From: Streptomyces sp. AC550_RSS872
GTDB taxonomy: Bacteria > Actinomycetota > Actinomycetes > Streptomycetales > Streptomycetaceae
DNA length: 64,000 nucleotides
Assembly (NCBI RefSeq): GCF_019049285.1
Contig: NZ_JAGMUL010000033.1
Coordinates: forward strand, 40,715-104,714
Direction: 5' to 3'
Positions within the stretch are counted from its first letter, which is position 1; every line of letters begins with the position of its first letter. Position numbers and translations under genes: made by a program. The notes under the pieces were generated by a model. That model was not told the origin of the DNA. It made no database searches and was given only the letters and a program-made list of their open reading frames with translations. Below are positions 1 to 8,130 of the stretch, piece by piece.

Positions 1-47
1 GCGTCTGTGCCGCCGCCCGCCGTATCGCGAAGGGACGTACGTCATGA
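1..47 (+). CDS. C-terminal end of an upstream gene (partial)
   Basis: One frame stays open from the window edge to a TGA that overlaps the cobQ start codon as ATGA. It would end in Ala-Ala-Arg-Arg-Ile-Ala-Lys-Gly-Arg-Thr-Ser. The same four-base overlap joins most later genes of this cobalamin run, so a coupled upstream cobalamin gene is likely. Only about 14 codons are visible and no family can be named from them. Confidence 0.35.
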   Translation, partial: VCAAARRIAKGRTS

Positions 48-1555
48 CAGGCGGGGGGCTTCTCGTCGCCGGCACCACCTCGGACGCCGGCAAGAGCGTC
101 GTCACGGCGGGAATCTGCCGGTGGCTGGTGCGGCAGGGGGTCAAGGTCGCGCCGTTCAAGGCGCAGAACATGTCCCTCAACTCGTTCGTGACGCGCGAGG
201 GCGCCGAGATCGGGCGGGCGCAGGCCATGCAGGCGCAGGCGTGCCGGGTGGAGCCGACCGCGCTGATGAACCCGGTGCTGCTCAAGCCCGGTGGCGAGCG
301 GAGCAGTCAGGTCGTGCTGCTGGGCAAGCCGGTGGGTGAACTGAGCGCGCGCGGGTATCACGGCGGGCGGCAGCAGGCGCTGCTCGGGACCGTGCTCGAC
401 TGTCTCGCCGAACTGCGGGCCACGTATGACGCGGTGATCTGTGAGGGGGCCGGGTCTCCGGCCGAGATCAATCTGCGGCGGACCGACATCGTCAACATGG
501 GCATCGCCCGCAGCGCGCGGCTGCCCGTGCTGGTCGTGGGCGACATCGACCGCGGGGGCGTCTTCGCCTCCTTCTTCGGAACCGTGGCGCTTCTCTCCCC
601 CGAGGACCAGGAGCTGATCGCCGGGTTCCTCGTCAACAAGTTCCGGGGCGACGTCTCGCTGCTCGAACCCGGGCTCGACATGCTCCACGGCCTCACCGGC
701 CGGCATACCTACGGCGTCCTGCCCTTCCGGCACGGGCTCGGCATCGACGAGGAGGACGGGTTGCGGGTCTCGCTGCGGGGAGCGGTGCGGGAGTCCCAGG
801 TCTCCTCCCCCGTCGGCGAGGACGTGCTGCGGGTCGCCGTCTGTGCCGTCCCGCTGATGTCCAACTTCACCGACGTCGACGCCCTCGCCGCCGAGCCGGG
901 TGTCGTCGTCCGGTTCGTGGACCGGCCGGAGGAACTGGCCGACGCGGATCTGGTGGTGCTCCCCGGCACCCGGGGAACCGTGCGCGCGCTGGAGTGGCTG
1001 CGCGAGCGGGGGCTCGCGCAGGCCCTGGTGCGCCGGGCCGCCGAGGGGCGGCCGATCCTCGGCATCTGCGGCGGCTTCCAGGTGCTCGGCGAGCACATCG
1101 AGGACGAGGTCGAGAGCCGGCAAGGGCATGTCGAGGGGCTCGGAGTCCTTCCCGTGCGGGTGCGGTTCGCCCGCGAGAAGACCCTCACCCGGCCCGTCGG
1201 CGAGGCCCTCGGGGAACGGGTCGAGGGGTACGAGATCCATCACGGGGTCGCCGATGTCGTAGGCGGGGAATCCTTCCTCGACGGCTGCCGGGTCGGTCAG
1301 ACCTGGGGAACGCACTGGCACGGCTCGCTGGAGTCGGACGGATTCCGGCGGGCCTTTCTGCGGGAGGTGGCGGCCGCCGCGGGCCGACGCTTCGTGCCGG
1401 CCCCCGACACGTCGTTCGCCGCGCTGCGCGAGGAGCAGCTCGACCGGCTCGGCGACCTGATCGAACAGCACGCGGACACGGACGCGCTCTGGCGGCTCAT
1501 CGAGTCGGGCGCGCCGCAAGGACTGCCCTTCATTCCACCGGGAGCGCCCGCATGA
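44..1555 (+). CDS. cobQ: Cobyric acid synthase CobQ
   Basis: Cytoplasmic amidotransferase that amidates the b, d, e and g side chains of adenosyl-cobyrinate a,c-diamide, using ATP and glutamine, to give adenosylcobyric acid. The 503-residue product has the usual length. The N-terminal dethiobiotin-synthetase-like ATPase domain carries GTTSDAGKS near residue 8. The C-terminal class I glutamine amidotransferase domain has the nucleophile motif GICGGFQ (Cys342) and the THWHG motif (His424, His426). Its TGA overlaps the ATG of the next gene, so translation is probably coupled. It is the first complete gene of a seven-gene cobalamin run on this strand. Confidence 0.95.
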   Translation: MTGGGLLVAGTTSDAGKSVVTAGICRWLVRQGVKVAPFKAQNMSLNSFVTREGAEIGRAQAMQAQACRVEPTALMNPVLLKPGGERSSQVVLLGKPVGELSARGYHGGRQQALLGTVLDCLAELRATYDAVICEGAGSPAEINLRRTDIVNMGIARSARLPVLVVGDIDRGGVFASFFGTVALLSPEDQELIAGFLVNKFRGDVSLLEPGLDMLHGLTGRHTYGVLPFRHGLGIDEEDGLRVSLRGAVRESQVSSPVGEDVLRVAVCAVPLMSNFTDVDALAAEPGVVVRFVDRPEELADADLVVLPGTRGTVRALEWLRERGLAQALVRRAAEGRPILGICGGFQVLGEHIEDEVESRQGHVEGLGVLPVRVRFAREKTLTRPVGEALGERVEGYEIHHGVADVVGGESFLDGCRVGQTWGTHWHGSLESDGFRRAFLREVAAAAGRRFVPAPDTSFAALREEQLDRLGDLIEQHADTDALWRLIESGAPQGLPFIPPGAPA

Positions 1556-3624
1556 GCACACCCTTCCCCTTCACAGCCGTGGTCGGCCAGGACGACCTGC
1601 GGCTGGCGCTGCTGCTGAACGCCGTGTCACCGGCGGTCGGCGGCGTGCTGGTGCGCGGCGAGAAGGGCACCGCCAAGTCCACGGCCGTACGGGCGCTTTC
1701 GGCGCTGATGCCGGAGGTCCCCGTCGTCCCCGGGTGCCGTTTCTCGTGCGACCCCGCGCGGCCGGACCCCGGGTGCCCGGACGGACCGCACGAGCCGGGA
1801 GCGGGGGTCGATCGGCCTGCCCGCATGGTCGAGCTGCCCGTCGGCGCCTCCGAGGACCGGCTGGTGGGCGCGTTGGACATCGAGCGGGCGCTGGCGGAGG
1901 GCGTGAAGGCCTTCGAGCCCGGCCTGCTCGCCGACGCGCACCGCGGAATCCTGTACGTCGACGAGGTCAACCTCCTCCACGACCACCTGGTCGACCTGCT
2001 CCTCGACGCGGCCGCGATGGGCGCGTCGTACGTCGAGCGGGAGGGCGTCTCCGTACGGCACGCCTCGAAGTTCCTCCTCGTCGGCACCATGAACCCCGAA
2101 GAGGGCGAGCTGCGGCCGCAGTTGCTCGACCGGTTCGGGCTGACCGTCGAGGTCGCCGCCTCGCGGGAGCCCGACCAGCGGGTGGAGGTCGTGCGGCGGC
2201 GTCTCGCCTACGACGACGACCCGGCCGGTTTCGCCGCGCGCTGGGCGGACGACGAGGCCGAGGTACGTCAACGTATCGCTGCGGCACGGGAGTTGCTGCC
2301 GTCGGTGCGGCTCGGTGACGGGGCGCTGCGGCAGATCGCGGCGACCTGTGCCGCGTTCGAGGTGGACGGGATGCGGGCCGACATCGTGATGGCGCGTACG
2401 GCGACCGCGCTGGCCGCGTGGGCCGGGCGGACCGATGTGCTCGCCGAGGACGTCCGGCAGGCGGCGCTGCTCGCGCTGCCGCACCGCAGGCGGCGTAATC
2501 CCTTCGACGCTCCGGGACTCGACGAGGACAAGCTCGACGAGACGCTGGAGGAGTTCGCCGGCGACGAGAGCCAGAACGACGCGGACAACGAGAACGACGA
2601 GGATCCCGATCCGGACGGGCCCGGCGGGGGCGGCGGGCAGCCGCCTTCCGGGCCGGAGGGGCCGGACGGGCCGCAGGGGCCGCAGGGGCCGCAGGGGCCG
2701 CAGAGCGGTGACGCGGGCGCGCCTCCCGAGGCCGGGGAGGGCGGGCAGCCGCAGGCTCCCGGTGCCGGGGAGCAGCAACCGGTGCGGGCCTCGGAGCCCT
2801 TCCGGACCAAGGCGCTCAGCGTGCCCGGTCTCGGCGAGGGTGCGGCGGGGCGGCGTTCGCGGGCGCGGACCGAGCACGGACGGACGACCGGGGCGCGACG
2901 GCCCCGAGGGGCGCTGACCAAGCTGCACCTGGCCGCCACCGTGCACGCGGCCGCCCCGCATCAGCGGACGCGGGGGCGGTCGGGACCGGGACTGGTCGTA
3001 CGGCGCGACGATCTGCGGCAGGCGACCCGGGAAGGGCGCGAGGGGAACCTCGTGCTGTTCGTCGTCGACGCCTCGGGGTCGATGGCGGCGCGGCAGCGGA
3101 TGAGCGCCGTGAAGGGTGCGGTGCTGTCGCTGCTGCTGGATGCCTACCAGCGGCGGGACAAGGTGGGGCTGGTGACGTTCCGGGGGACGAGCGCGGACGT
3201 GGCACTGCCGCCGACCTCGTCGGTGGACGCGGCGGCGGCCCGGCTGGAGTCGCTGCCGACCGGGGGGCGTACCCCGCTCGCGGCCGGGCTGCTCAAGGCA
3301 CACGAGGTGCTGCGGGTGGAGCGGCTGCGGGATCCGGCGCGCCGGGCCCTGGTCGTGGTGGTGACCGACGGGCGGGCCACCGGCGGGACGGAACCGGTCG
3401 CCCTCGCCGGGCGGGCCGCGCGGCTGTTCGCCGCCGAGGGGATCGCGTCCGTGGTCGTCGACTGCGAGGCCGGCTACGTGCGGCTGGGGCTCGCCGGGCA
3501 GCTCGCGGGTGAGCTGGGTGGTACGGCGGTGACGCTGGACGAGTTGCGGGCGGACTCGATCGCCGGCCTCGTCAGGGATGTTCAGGGTGGATCGCAGGGT
3601 GGATCGAACAGGAGGGCCGCGTAA
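1552..3624 (+). CDS. Cobaltochelatase subunit, fused ChlI/ChlD type (AAA+ plus vWA)
   Basis: Product of 690 residues. An AAA+ domain has Walker A GEKGTAKS at residues 36-43 and Walker B ILYVDEVN. A Pro/Gly/acidic linker (about 330-430) includes four PQG triplets. A C-terminal von Willebrand A domain has a MIDAS motif DASGS at 506-510. In actinomycetes such fused ChlI/ChlD-like proteins are thought to work with CobN to insert cobalt in the aerobic B12 pathway; that role here rests on the cob neighbours. The ATG overlaps the cobQ stop, and the stop overlaps the cobO start as TAATG. The linker DNA holds a four-unit GGGCCGCAG tandem repeat. Magnesium chelation is unlikely, since no chlorophyll genes are nearby. 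Confidence 0.88.
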   Translation: MSTPFPFTAVVGQDDLRLALLLNAVSPAVGGVLVRGEKGTAKSTAVRALSALMPEVPVVPGCRFSCDPARPDPGCPDGPHEPGAGVDRPARMVELPVGASEDRLVGALDIERALAEGVKAFEPGLLADAHRGILYVDEVNLLHDHLVDLLLDAAAMGASYVEREGVSVRHASKFLLVGTMNPEEGELRPQLLDRFGLTVEVAASREPDQRVEVVRRRLAYDDDPAGFAARWADDEAEVRQRIAAARELLPSVRLGDGALRQIAATCAAFEVDGMRADIVMARTATALAAWAGRTDVLAEDVRQAALLALPHRRRRNPFDAPGLDEDKLDETLEEFAGDESQNDADNENDEDPDPDGPGGGGGQPPSGPEGPDGPQGPQGPQGPQSGDAGAPPEAGEGGQPQAPGAGEQQPVRASEPFRTKALSVPGLGEGAAGRRSRARTEHGRTTGARRPRGALTKLHLAATVHAAAPHQRTRGRSGPGLVVRRDDLRQATREGREGNLVLFVVDASGSMAARQRMSAVKGAVLSLLLDAYQRRDKVGLVTFRGTSADVALPPTSSVDAAAARLESLPTGGRTPLAAGLLKAHEVLRVERLRDPARRALVVVVTDGRATGGTEPVALAGRAARLFAAEGIASVVVDCEAGYVRLGLAGQLAGELGGTAVTLDELRADSIAGLVRDVQGGSQGGSNRRAA
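2668..2703 (+). repeat. Tandem 9-bp repeat (GGGCCGCAG x4) in the chelatase linker
   Basis: Four adjacent copies of GGGCCGCAG encode a Gly-Pro-Gln collagen-like run in the flexible linker between the AAA+ and vWA domains. Because the unit is a multiple of three, copy-number change would keep the frame. Confidence 0.8.
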
Positions 3625-4232
3625 TGCCGCAGGGACAGCCGAGTGTGGTGCCGGACGATGGACTGACGACTCGTCAGCGTCGTAATCGGCCGCTGGTGAT
3701 GGTGCACACCGGGGTGGGCAAGGGAAAGTCCACCGCGGCCTTCGGGATGGCGCTGCGCGCCTGGAACCAGGGGTGGCCGATCGGGGTGTTCCAGTTCGTC
3801 AAGTCGGCGAAGTGGAAGGTCGGCGAGGAGAACGCGCTGCGGGTGCTGGGCGCCAGCGGCGAGGGCGGCACCGTCGACTGGCACAAGATGGGCGAGGGCT
3901 GGTCATGGGTGCAGCGTGAGCTCCAGGGCGACAACCTCAGCAACGAGGAGAAGGCGCGGGAGGGCTGGGAGCAGGTCAAGCGGGACCTGGCCGCCGAGTC
4001 GTACAAGCTCTACGTCCTCGACGAGTTCGCCTATCCGCTGCACTGGGGCTGGGTCGACCTCGACGAGGTGATCGACGTGCTGCGCGACCGGCCCGGGACC
4101 CAGCATGTCGTCATCACCGGGCGCAACGCTCCCGACAAGCTCCTCGACTTCGCCGACCTCGTGACCGACATGTCCAAGGTCAAGCACCCCATGGACGCCG
4201 GGCAGAAGGGGCAGCGAGGTATCGAGTGGTGA
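3624..4232 (+). CDS. cobO: Cob(I)yrinic acid a,c-diamide adenosyltransferase
   Basis: CobO/BtuR/CobA-type enzyme that transfers the adenosyl group of ATP to Co(I) corrinoid. The product is 202 residues, the usual size. It has the P-loop GVGKGKST at residues 30-37 and the family signature YVLDEF in the middle. The ATG overlaps the stop of the chelatase gene as TAATG, and its own TGA is overlapped by cobB. It acts between cobalt insertion and the amidation steps encoded on either side. Confidence 0.94.
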   Translation: MPQGQPSVVPDDGLTTRQRRNRPLVMVHTGVGKGKSTAAFGMALRAWNQGWPIGVFQFVKSAKWKVGEENALRVLGASGEGGTVDWHKMGEGWSWVQRELQGDNLSNEEKAREGWEQVKRDLAAESYKLYVLDEFAYPLHWGWVDLDEVIDVLRDRPGTQHVVITGRNAPDKLLDFADLVTDMSKVKHPMDAGQKGQRGIEW

Positions 4233-5746
4233 TGCCCTCGTCCTCGTCCTCGCCCGCTTCCGTGCCCCGGTTGGTCATCGCCGCGCCGTCGTCCGGCAGC
4301 GGCAAGACCACCGTCGCCACGGGGTTGATGGCCGCGCTCGCCGCGCGGGGGCTCGCCGTGTCCCCGCACAAGGTGGGGCCGGACTACATCGACCCCGGGT
4401 ACCACGCGCTCGCCACCGGGCGGGTGGGGCGGAACCTCGACGCGTATCTGTGCGGGCCCGAGCTGGTGGGGCCGTTGTTCCTGCACGGGGCGCGGGGCTG
4501 CGACATCGCGGTCGTCGAGGGGGTCATGGGGATGTTCGACGGGGCCGCGGGGCAGGGGGAGCTGGCGTCCACCGCGCATGTGGCGAAGCTGCTGCGGGCG
4601 CCGGTGGTGCTGGTGGTCGACGCGTCGTCGCAGTCGCGGTCGGTGGCGGCGCTGGTGCACGGGTTCGTGTCCTGGGATCCGGAGGTGCGGGTCGGGGGTG
4701 TGATCCTGAACAAGGTCGCCTCCGATCGGCACGAGGAGTTGTTGCGGGAGGGGTTGGAGTCTGCCGGGGTGCCGGTGCTGGGGGTGTTGCGGCGGACGGC
4801 TCAGGTGGATACGCCGTCGCGGCATCTGGGGTTGGTGCCGGTCGCCGAGCGGCGGGCCGCTGCGGTGGATGCGGTGGGGGCGATGGCCGCGCAGGTGCGG
4901 GACGGGTGTGATCTGGAGGCGTTGGTCTCGCTGGCGCGGAGTGCGGGGGCGTTGGCGTGTGCTGGGTGGGATGCGGCTGAGGTCCTGGCTTCCTCGCCCC
5001 CGCCGCCCCTACCCGTCCCATCCCTGGGGGCTGCCGCCCCCAGACCCCCGCATCGGCCCTTCGGGCCTCGTCCTCAAACGCCGGACGGGCTGGAAGAACC
5101 GGCCGGGCTGGAAGAAACAGACGGGCTGAAGCAAGTTGTCGCCGTCGCCGGTGGGCCCGCCTTCACCTTTTCCTACGCCGAGCACACCGAGCTGCTCGCC
5201 GCGGCCGGGGCCGTCGTCGTTCCCTTCGATCCGTTGCGGGACGAGCAACTGCCGGACGGGACGCGGGGGTTGGTGATCGGGGGCGGGTTTCCGGAGGTGT
5301 ATGCGGCCGAGCTGTCGGCCAATGAGCCGCTGCGCAAGGCCATCGGGGAGTTCGCGCTGAGCGGGGCTCCGGTCGCGGCCGAGTGTGCGGGGTTGCTGTA
5401 TCTGTGCCGGGAGCTGGACGGGCGGCCGATGTGCGGGGTGCTCGACGCCGGGGCTCGGATGTCGGAGCGGCTGACGCTCGGCTACCGGGACGCGGTGGCC
5501 GTGAGTGACAGTGTGCTCGCGGTGGCCGGGACGCGGATGCGGGGGCACGAGTTTCATCGGACGGTCGTGGAGCCCGGGGCGGGGGAGCTGCCCGCCTGGG
5601 GGATGCGGCTGCCGCAGAAGCGGGTCGAGGGGTTCGTGCGGCGCGGGGTGCACGCCAGCTATCTGCACACGCACTGGGCGGCCGAGCCCGGTGTCGCCCG
5701 GCGGTTCGTGGCGAGGTGCCGTACCGCGGACGGGGTCGCCCGGTGA
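4226..5746 (+). CDS. cobB: Cobyrinate (hydrogenobyrinate) a,c-diamide synthase with repeat-derived insert
   Basis: CobB/CbiA amidates side chains a and c using glutamine and ATP. The N-terminal ATPase domain has GSGKTT at residues 24-29 and KVGPDYIDP; the C-terminal amidotransferase domain has AECAGLLYL. At 506 residues it is longer than the usual 440-470. The excess is about 45 Pro/Gly-rich residues (about 255-300) at the domain junction, encoded by a dispersed repeat that also occurs twice outside genes in this window. GTG 4226 is preferred because GAGG lies six bases upstream; GTG 4229 and ATG 4232 are alternatives. The stop overlaps the next gene as GTGA. Confidence 0.93.
   Translation: MVMPSSSSSPASVPRLVIAAPSSGSGKTTVATGLMAALAARGLAVSPHKVGPDYIDPGYHALATGRVGRNLDAYLCGPELVGPLFLHGARGCDIAVVEGVMGMFDGAAGQGELASTAHVAKLLRAPVVLVVDASSQSRSVAALVHGFVSWDPEVRVGGVILNKVASDRHEELLREGLESAGVPVLGVLRRTAQVDTPSRHLGLVPVAERRAAAVDAVGAMAAQVRDGCDLEALVSLARSAGALACAGWDAAEVLASSPPPPLPVPSLGAAAPRPPHRPFGPRPQTPDGLEEPAGLEETDGLKQVVAVAGGPAFTFSYAEHTELLAAAGAVVVPFDPLRDEQLPDGTRGLVIGGGFPEVYAAELSANEPLRKAIGEFALSGAPVAAECAGLLYLCRELDGRPMCGVLDAGARMSERLTLGYRDAVAVSDSVLAVAGTRMRGHEFHRTVVEPGAGELPAWGMRLPQKRVEGFVRRGVHASYLHTHWAAEPGVARRFVARCRTADGVAR
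4992..5093 (+). repeat. Dispersed repeat R1, copy A (inside cobB)
   Basis: About 100 bp nearly identical to the copies at 14258 and 62953 (the latter inverted). The core has two potential hairpins: CTGGGGGC facing GCCCCCAG, and GGCCC facing GGGCC. It ends in CCTCAAACGCCGGACGGGCT. Here it is read through in frame as a Pro-rich segment, followed by three degenerate copies of a GGGCTGGAAGAA-like unit up to about 5131. Relative to copy B it has one extra base in the first hairpin loop and one fewer base near 5052, so the net length is unchanged. Confidence 0.9.
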
Positions 5747-6231
5747 GAACGGACACGGTCGGGGAGCTCGTGGTGGGTGTCGGCGCCTCGAAGGGCGTCC
5801 CCGTCGGCGAGATCCTCGCCCTGATCGAGGGCGCCCTCGGCGACCGGGGCCTCTCCCCCGCGTCCCTCACCGAGCTCGCCACGGTCGAAGCCAAGGCCGG
5901 CGAACCCGGCATCGTCCGGGCCGCCGCGCTCCTCGGCGTCCCCCTCGTCACCTACTCCGCCGACGCGCTGGCCGCCGTCGACGTCCCCCACCCCTCCGAC
6001 GCGTCCCTCGCCGCGACCGGCACCCGCTCGGTCGCCGAGGCGGCCGCCCTCGCGCGCGGCGGGGAACTCCTCGTACCGAAGCGGAAGTCGGAGCGCGCCG
6101 ACGGACGGCCGGCGAGGGCGACCTGTGCCGTCGTACGGCGTCCCGGGCCGGACGGCCGACATGATGACCGCGCCGCCGCAGGCGACGTCCTGCCGCACCA
6201 CCCCGTTCCGCCCTCCGAGGAGTCGTCGTGA
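5743..6231 (+). CDS. cobE: Cobalamin biosynthesis protein, CobE / CbiG C-terminal domain family
   Basis: Product of 162 residues. The N-terminal 110 or so match the small CobE/CbiG-C fold: VVGVGASKGVP at the start, then TVEAKAGEPG and a closing PSDASLAATGTRSVAEAAAL. The exact biochemical role of this domain in ring contraction is poorly defined. The GTG start overlaps the cobB stop as GTGA, which favours it over the in-frame ATG 27 bases upstream. The last 25 or so residues are Pro/Asp-rich and look like an unrelated tail. The stop overlaps the next GTG. Confidence 0.75.
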   Translation: MRTDTVGELVVGVGASKGVPVGEILALIEGALGDRGLSPASLTELATVEAKAGEPGIVRAAALLGVPLVTYSADALAAVDVPHPSDASLAATGTRSVAEAAALARGGELLVPKRKSERADGRPARATCAVVRRPGPDGRHDDRAAAGDVLPHHPVPPSEESS

Positions 6232-7007
6232 CCACTGAGCCGCCCGCCCTGCTCATCGCCGGTCAGGGCACCCGGGACGAGGCCGGGGCCGAGGCGTTCC
6301 GTGACGTCGTACGGGAGTTGGGGCGCCGCCACCCCGAGCTGCCCGTCTCGGGCGGCTTCCTCGCGCTCTCCTCGCCGCCGCTGGGCGAGGCCGTCGCGGA
6401 GCTGGTCGAGCGGGGTGTACGGCGGTTCGCCGCCGTGCCGCTGATGCTGGTGCCCGCCGGGCACGCCAAGGGTGACATCCCGGCCGCGCTGGCTCACGAG
6501 AAGGAGCGGCACCCCGGGATCTCGTACACCTGCGGCCGCCCGCTGGGCCCGCATCCCGCGCTGCTGTCCGTACTGGAGCGGCGGCTGGACGACGCGCTCG
6601 GCTCCGCGGGGCGCACGCCGGGGGACCGGGCCGAGGTGACCGTGCTGCTGGTCGGGCGGGGCTCGACCGACCCGGAAACCAACGCCGAGGTGCACAGGGC
6701 GGCGCGGCTGTTGTGGGAGGGGCGCGGTTTCGCGGGCGTGGAGACGGCGTTCGGGTCGCTGGCGGCGCCTGATGTGCCGAGCGGTCTCGACCGGTGCGTG
6801 AAGCTGGGCGCGCGGCGGATCGTCGTGCTGCCGTACTTCCTGTTCCCGGGCGTCCTGCCGGACCGGGTGCGCGATCGGGCCGAGGGGTGGGCGGCGGCGC
6901 ATCCGGAGATCGAGGTGCGGTCGGCGGACGTCCTCGGTCCGGTGCCGGAGCTGCTGGATCTGGTGATGGAGCGGTACGAGGAGGCGGCACTCTCCCATGC
7001 ACACTGA
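6228..7007 (+). CDS. cbiX: CbiX/SirB-family chelatase-like protein
   Basis: Product of 259 residues made of two repeated half-domains. The first half has LLIAGQGTRDEAG and VPLMLVPAGHAKGDIP; the second has VLLVGRGSTDPETN and VLPYFLFPGVLPDRV. These are features of class II chelatases (sirohydrochlorin cobalto- or ferrochelatase). The family acts on sirohydrochlorin, an early step, so cobalt insertion here is possible, although a CobN-type chelatase also seems present. The start overlaps the cobE stop as GTGA and the 3' end overlaps cobC by 11 bases. Confidence 0.85.
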   Translation: MTTEPPALLIAGQGTRDEAGAEAFRDVVRELGRRHPELPVSGGFLALSSPPLGEAVAELVERGVRRFAAVPLMLVPAGHAKGDIPAALAHEKERHPGISYTCGRPLGPHPALLSVLERRLDDALGSAGRTPGDRAEVTVLLVGRGSTDPETNAEVHRAARLLWEGRGFAGVETAFGSLAAPDVPSGLDRCVKLGARRIVVLPYFLFPGVLPDRVRDRAEGWAAAHPEIEVRSADVLGPVPELLDLVMERYEEAALSHAH

Positions 7008-8058
7008 AGCGCACGATCTTCGGCATCACGGTGACGCCGAGGTCCGTGACGACGGTTCGGCACTCGTCGACCTCGCCGTGAACGTCCGCGCGGACACGCC
7101 GCCCGCATGGCTGCGGGAGCGGATCGCCGCCTCGCTGGGCTCGCTCGCGGCCTACCCGGACGGGCGGGCGGCGCGGGCGGCGGTCGCGGCGCGGCACGGG
7201 CTGCCGGCGGAGCGGGTGCTGTTGACGGCGGGGGCGGCGGAGGCGTTCGTGCTGCTGGCGCGGGCGCTGAAGGTGCTGCGGCCGGTCGTCGTGCACCCGC
7301 AGTTCACGGAGCCGGAGGCGGCGCTGCGGGACGCGGGGCACAGCGTCGACCGGGTGCTGCTGCGGGAGGAGGACGGCTTCCGCCTCGACCCGGCGGCCGT
7401 CCCCGAGGACGCCGACCTCGTGGTCATCGGCAATCCCACCAACCCGACGTCCGTGCTGCACCCCGCCGCCGCCCTCGCCGGACTCGCCCGTCCCGGACGG
7501 ACGTTGGTCGTGGACGAGGCGTTCATGGACGCGGTGCCGGGTGAGCGGGAGGCGTTGGCGGGGCGGACGGACGTGCCGGGTCTGGTGGTGCTGCGCAGCC
7601 TGACCAAGACGTGGGGGCTGGCCGGGCTGCGGATCGGCTATGTCCTCGCCGCGCCGGAGACCATCGCCGAACTGGAGCGCGCCCAGCCCCTGTGGCCCGT
7701 CTCCACACCCGCGCTCGCCGCCGCCGAGGCCTGCGTGGCACCGCAGGCCCTGGCGGAGGCGGCTCACGCGGCCCACCGCATCGCCGCCGACCGGGCCCAT
7801 CTCGTCGCCGGCCTTGGCGAGTTCGCCTCGCTCGGGCTCCGGGTCGTCCAGCCCGCGGAGGGTCCCTTCGTCCTCGTACGACTGCCGAGGGCGGCCGGCG
7901 TACGGCACCATCTGCGCGACCTCGGGTTCGCGGTGCGGCGCGGGGACACCTTCCCCGGACTGGGCGAGGAGTGGCTGCGGTTGGCGGTGCGGGACCGGGG
8001 GACGGTCAACCGGCTCCTGCGGGCGCTGGACCAGGCGATGGCTCTGGCGCGTCGCTGA
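6997..8058 (+). CDS. cobC: CobC-type aminotransferase-fold enzyme (threonine-phosphate decarboxylase-like)
   Basis: PLP enzyme of fold type I, 353 residues, close to histidinol-phosphate aminotransferases. The Schiff-base lysine is Lys204 in SLTKTWGLAGLRIGY, and GNPTNPTS binds cofactor. In B12 clusters this family (CobC/CobD) supplies the (R)-1-amino-2-propanol phosphate arm. That role, rather than histidine synthesis, follows from the cob context. It overlaps cbiX by 11 bases and ends the cobalamin run. The next gene is on the other strand. Confidence 0.85.
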   Translation: MHTEAHDLRHHGDAEVRDDGSALVDLAVNVRADTPPAWLRERIAASLGSLAAYPDGRAARAAVAARHGLPAERVLLTAGAAEAFVLLARALKVLRPVVVHPQFTEPEAALRDAGHSVDRVLLREEDGFRLDPAAVPEDADLVVIGNPTNPTSVLHPAAALAGLARPGRTLVVDEAFMDAVPGEREALAGRTDVPGLVVLRSLTKTWGLAGLRIGYVLAAPETIAELERAQPLWPVSTPALAAAEACVAPQALAEAAHAAHRIAADRAHLVAGLGEFASLGLRVVQPAEGPFVLVRLPRAAGVRHHLRDLGFAVRRGDTFPGLGEEWLRLAVRDRGTVNRLLRALDQAMALARR

Positions 8059-8130
8059 GCCCGGCCGGCACGCGCTCCACGGTTGACCGGGCTGTTGACC
8101 GAGGGGCCCTCTGGAGCCTCCCCCGCGAGG

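Noticed and set aside
1627..3303. Long open frame (558 codons) on the minus strand across the cobaltochelatase gene
   Set aside because: It is an antisense shadow caused by high GC. The + strand product has clear AAA+ and vWA motifs, and the minus product is Arg/Pro/Gly-rich without any domain.
4992..5131. cobB as a pseudogene because of the inserted repeat
   Set aside because: The reading frame is intact through the insert, both domains keep their motifs, and total length is consistent with a functional protein plus a linker.
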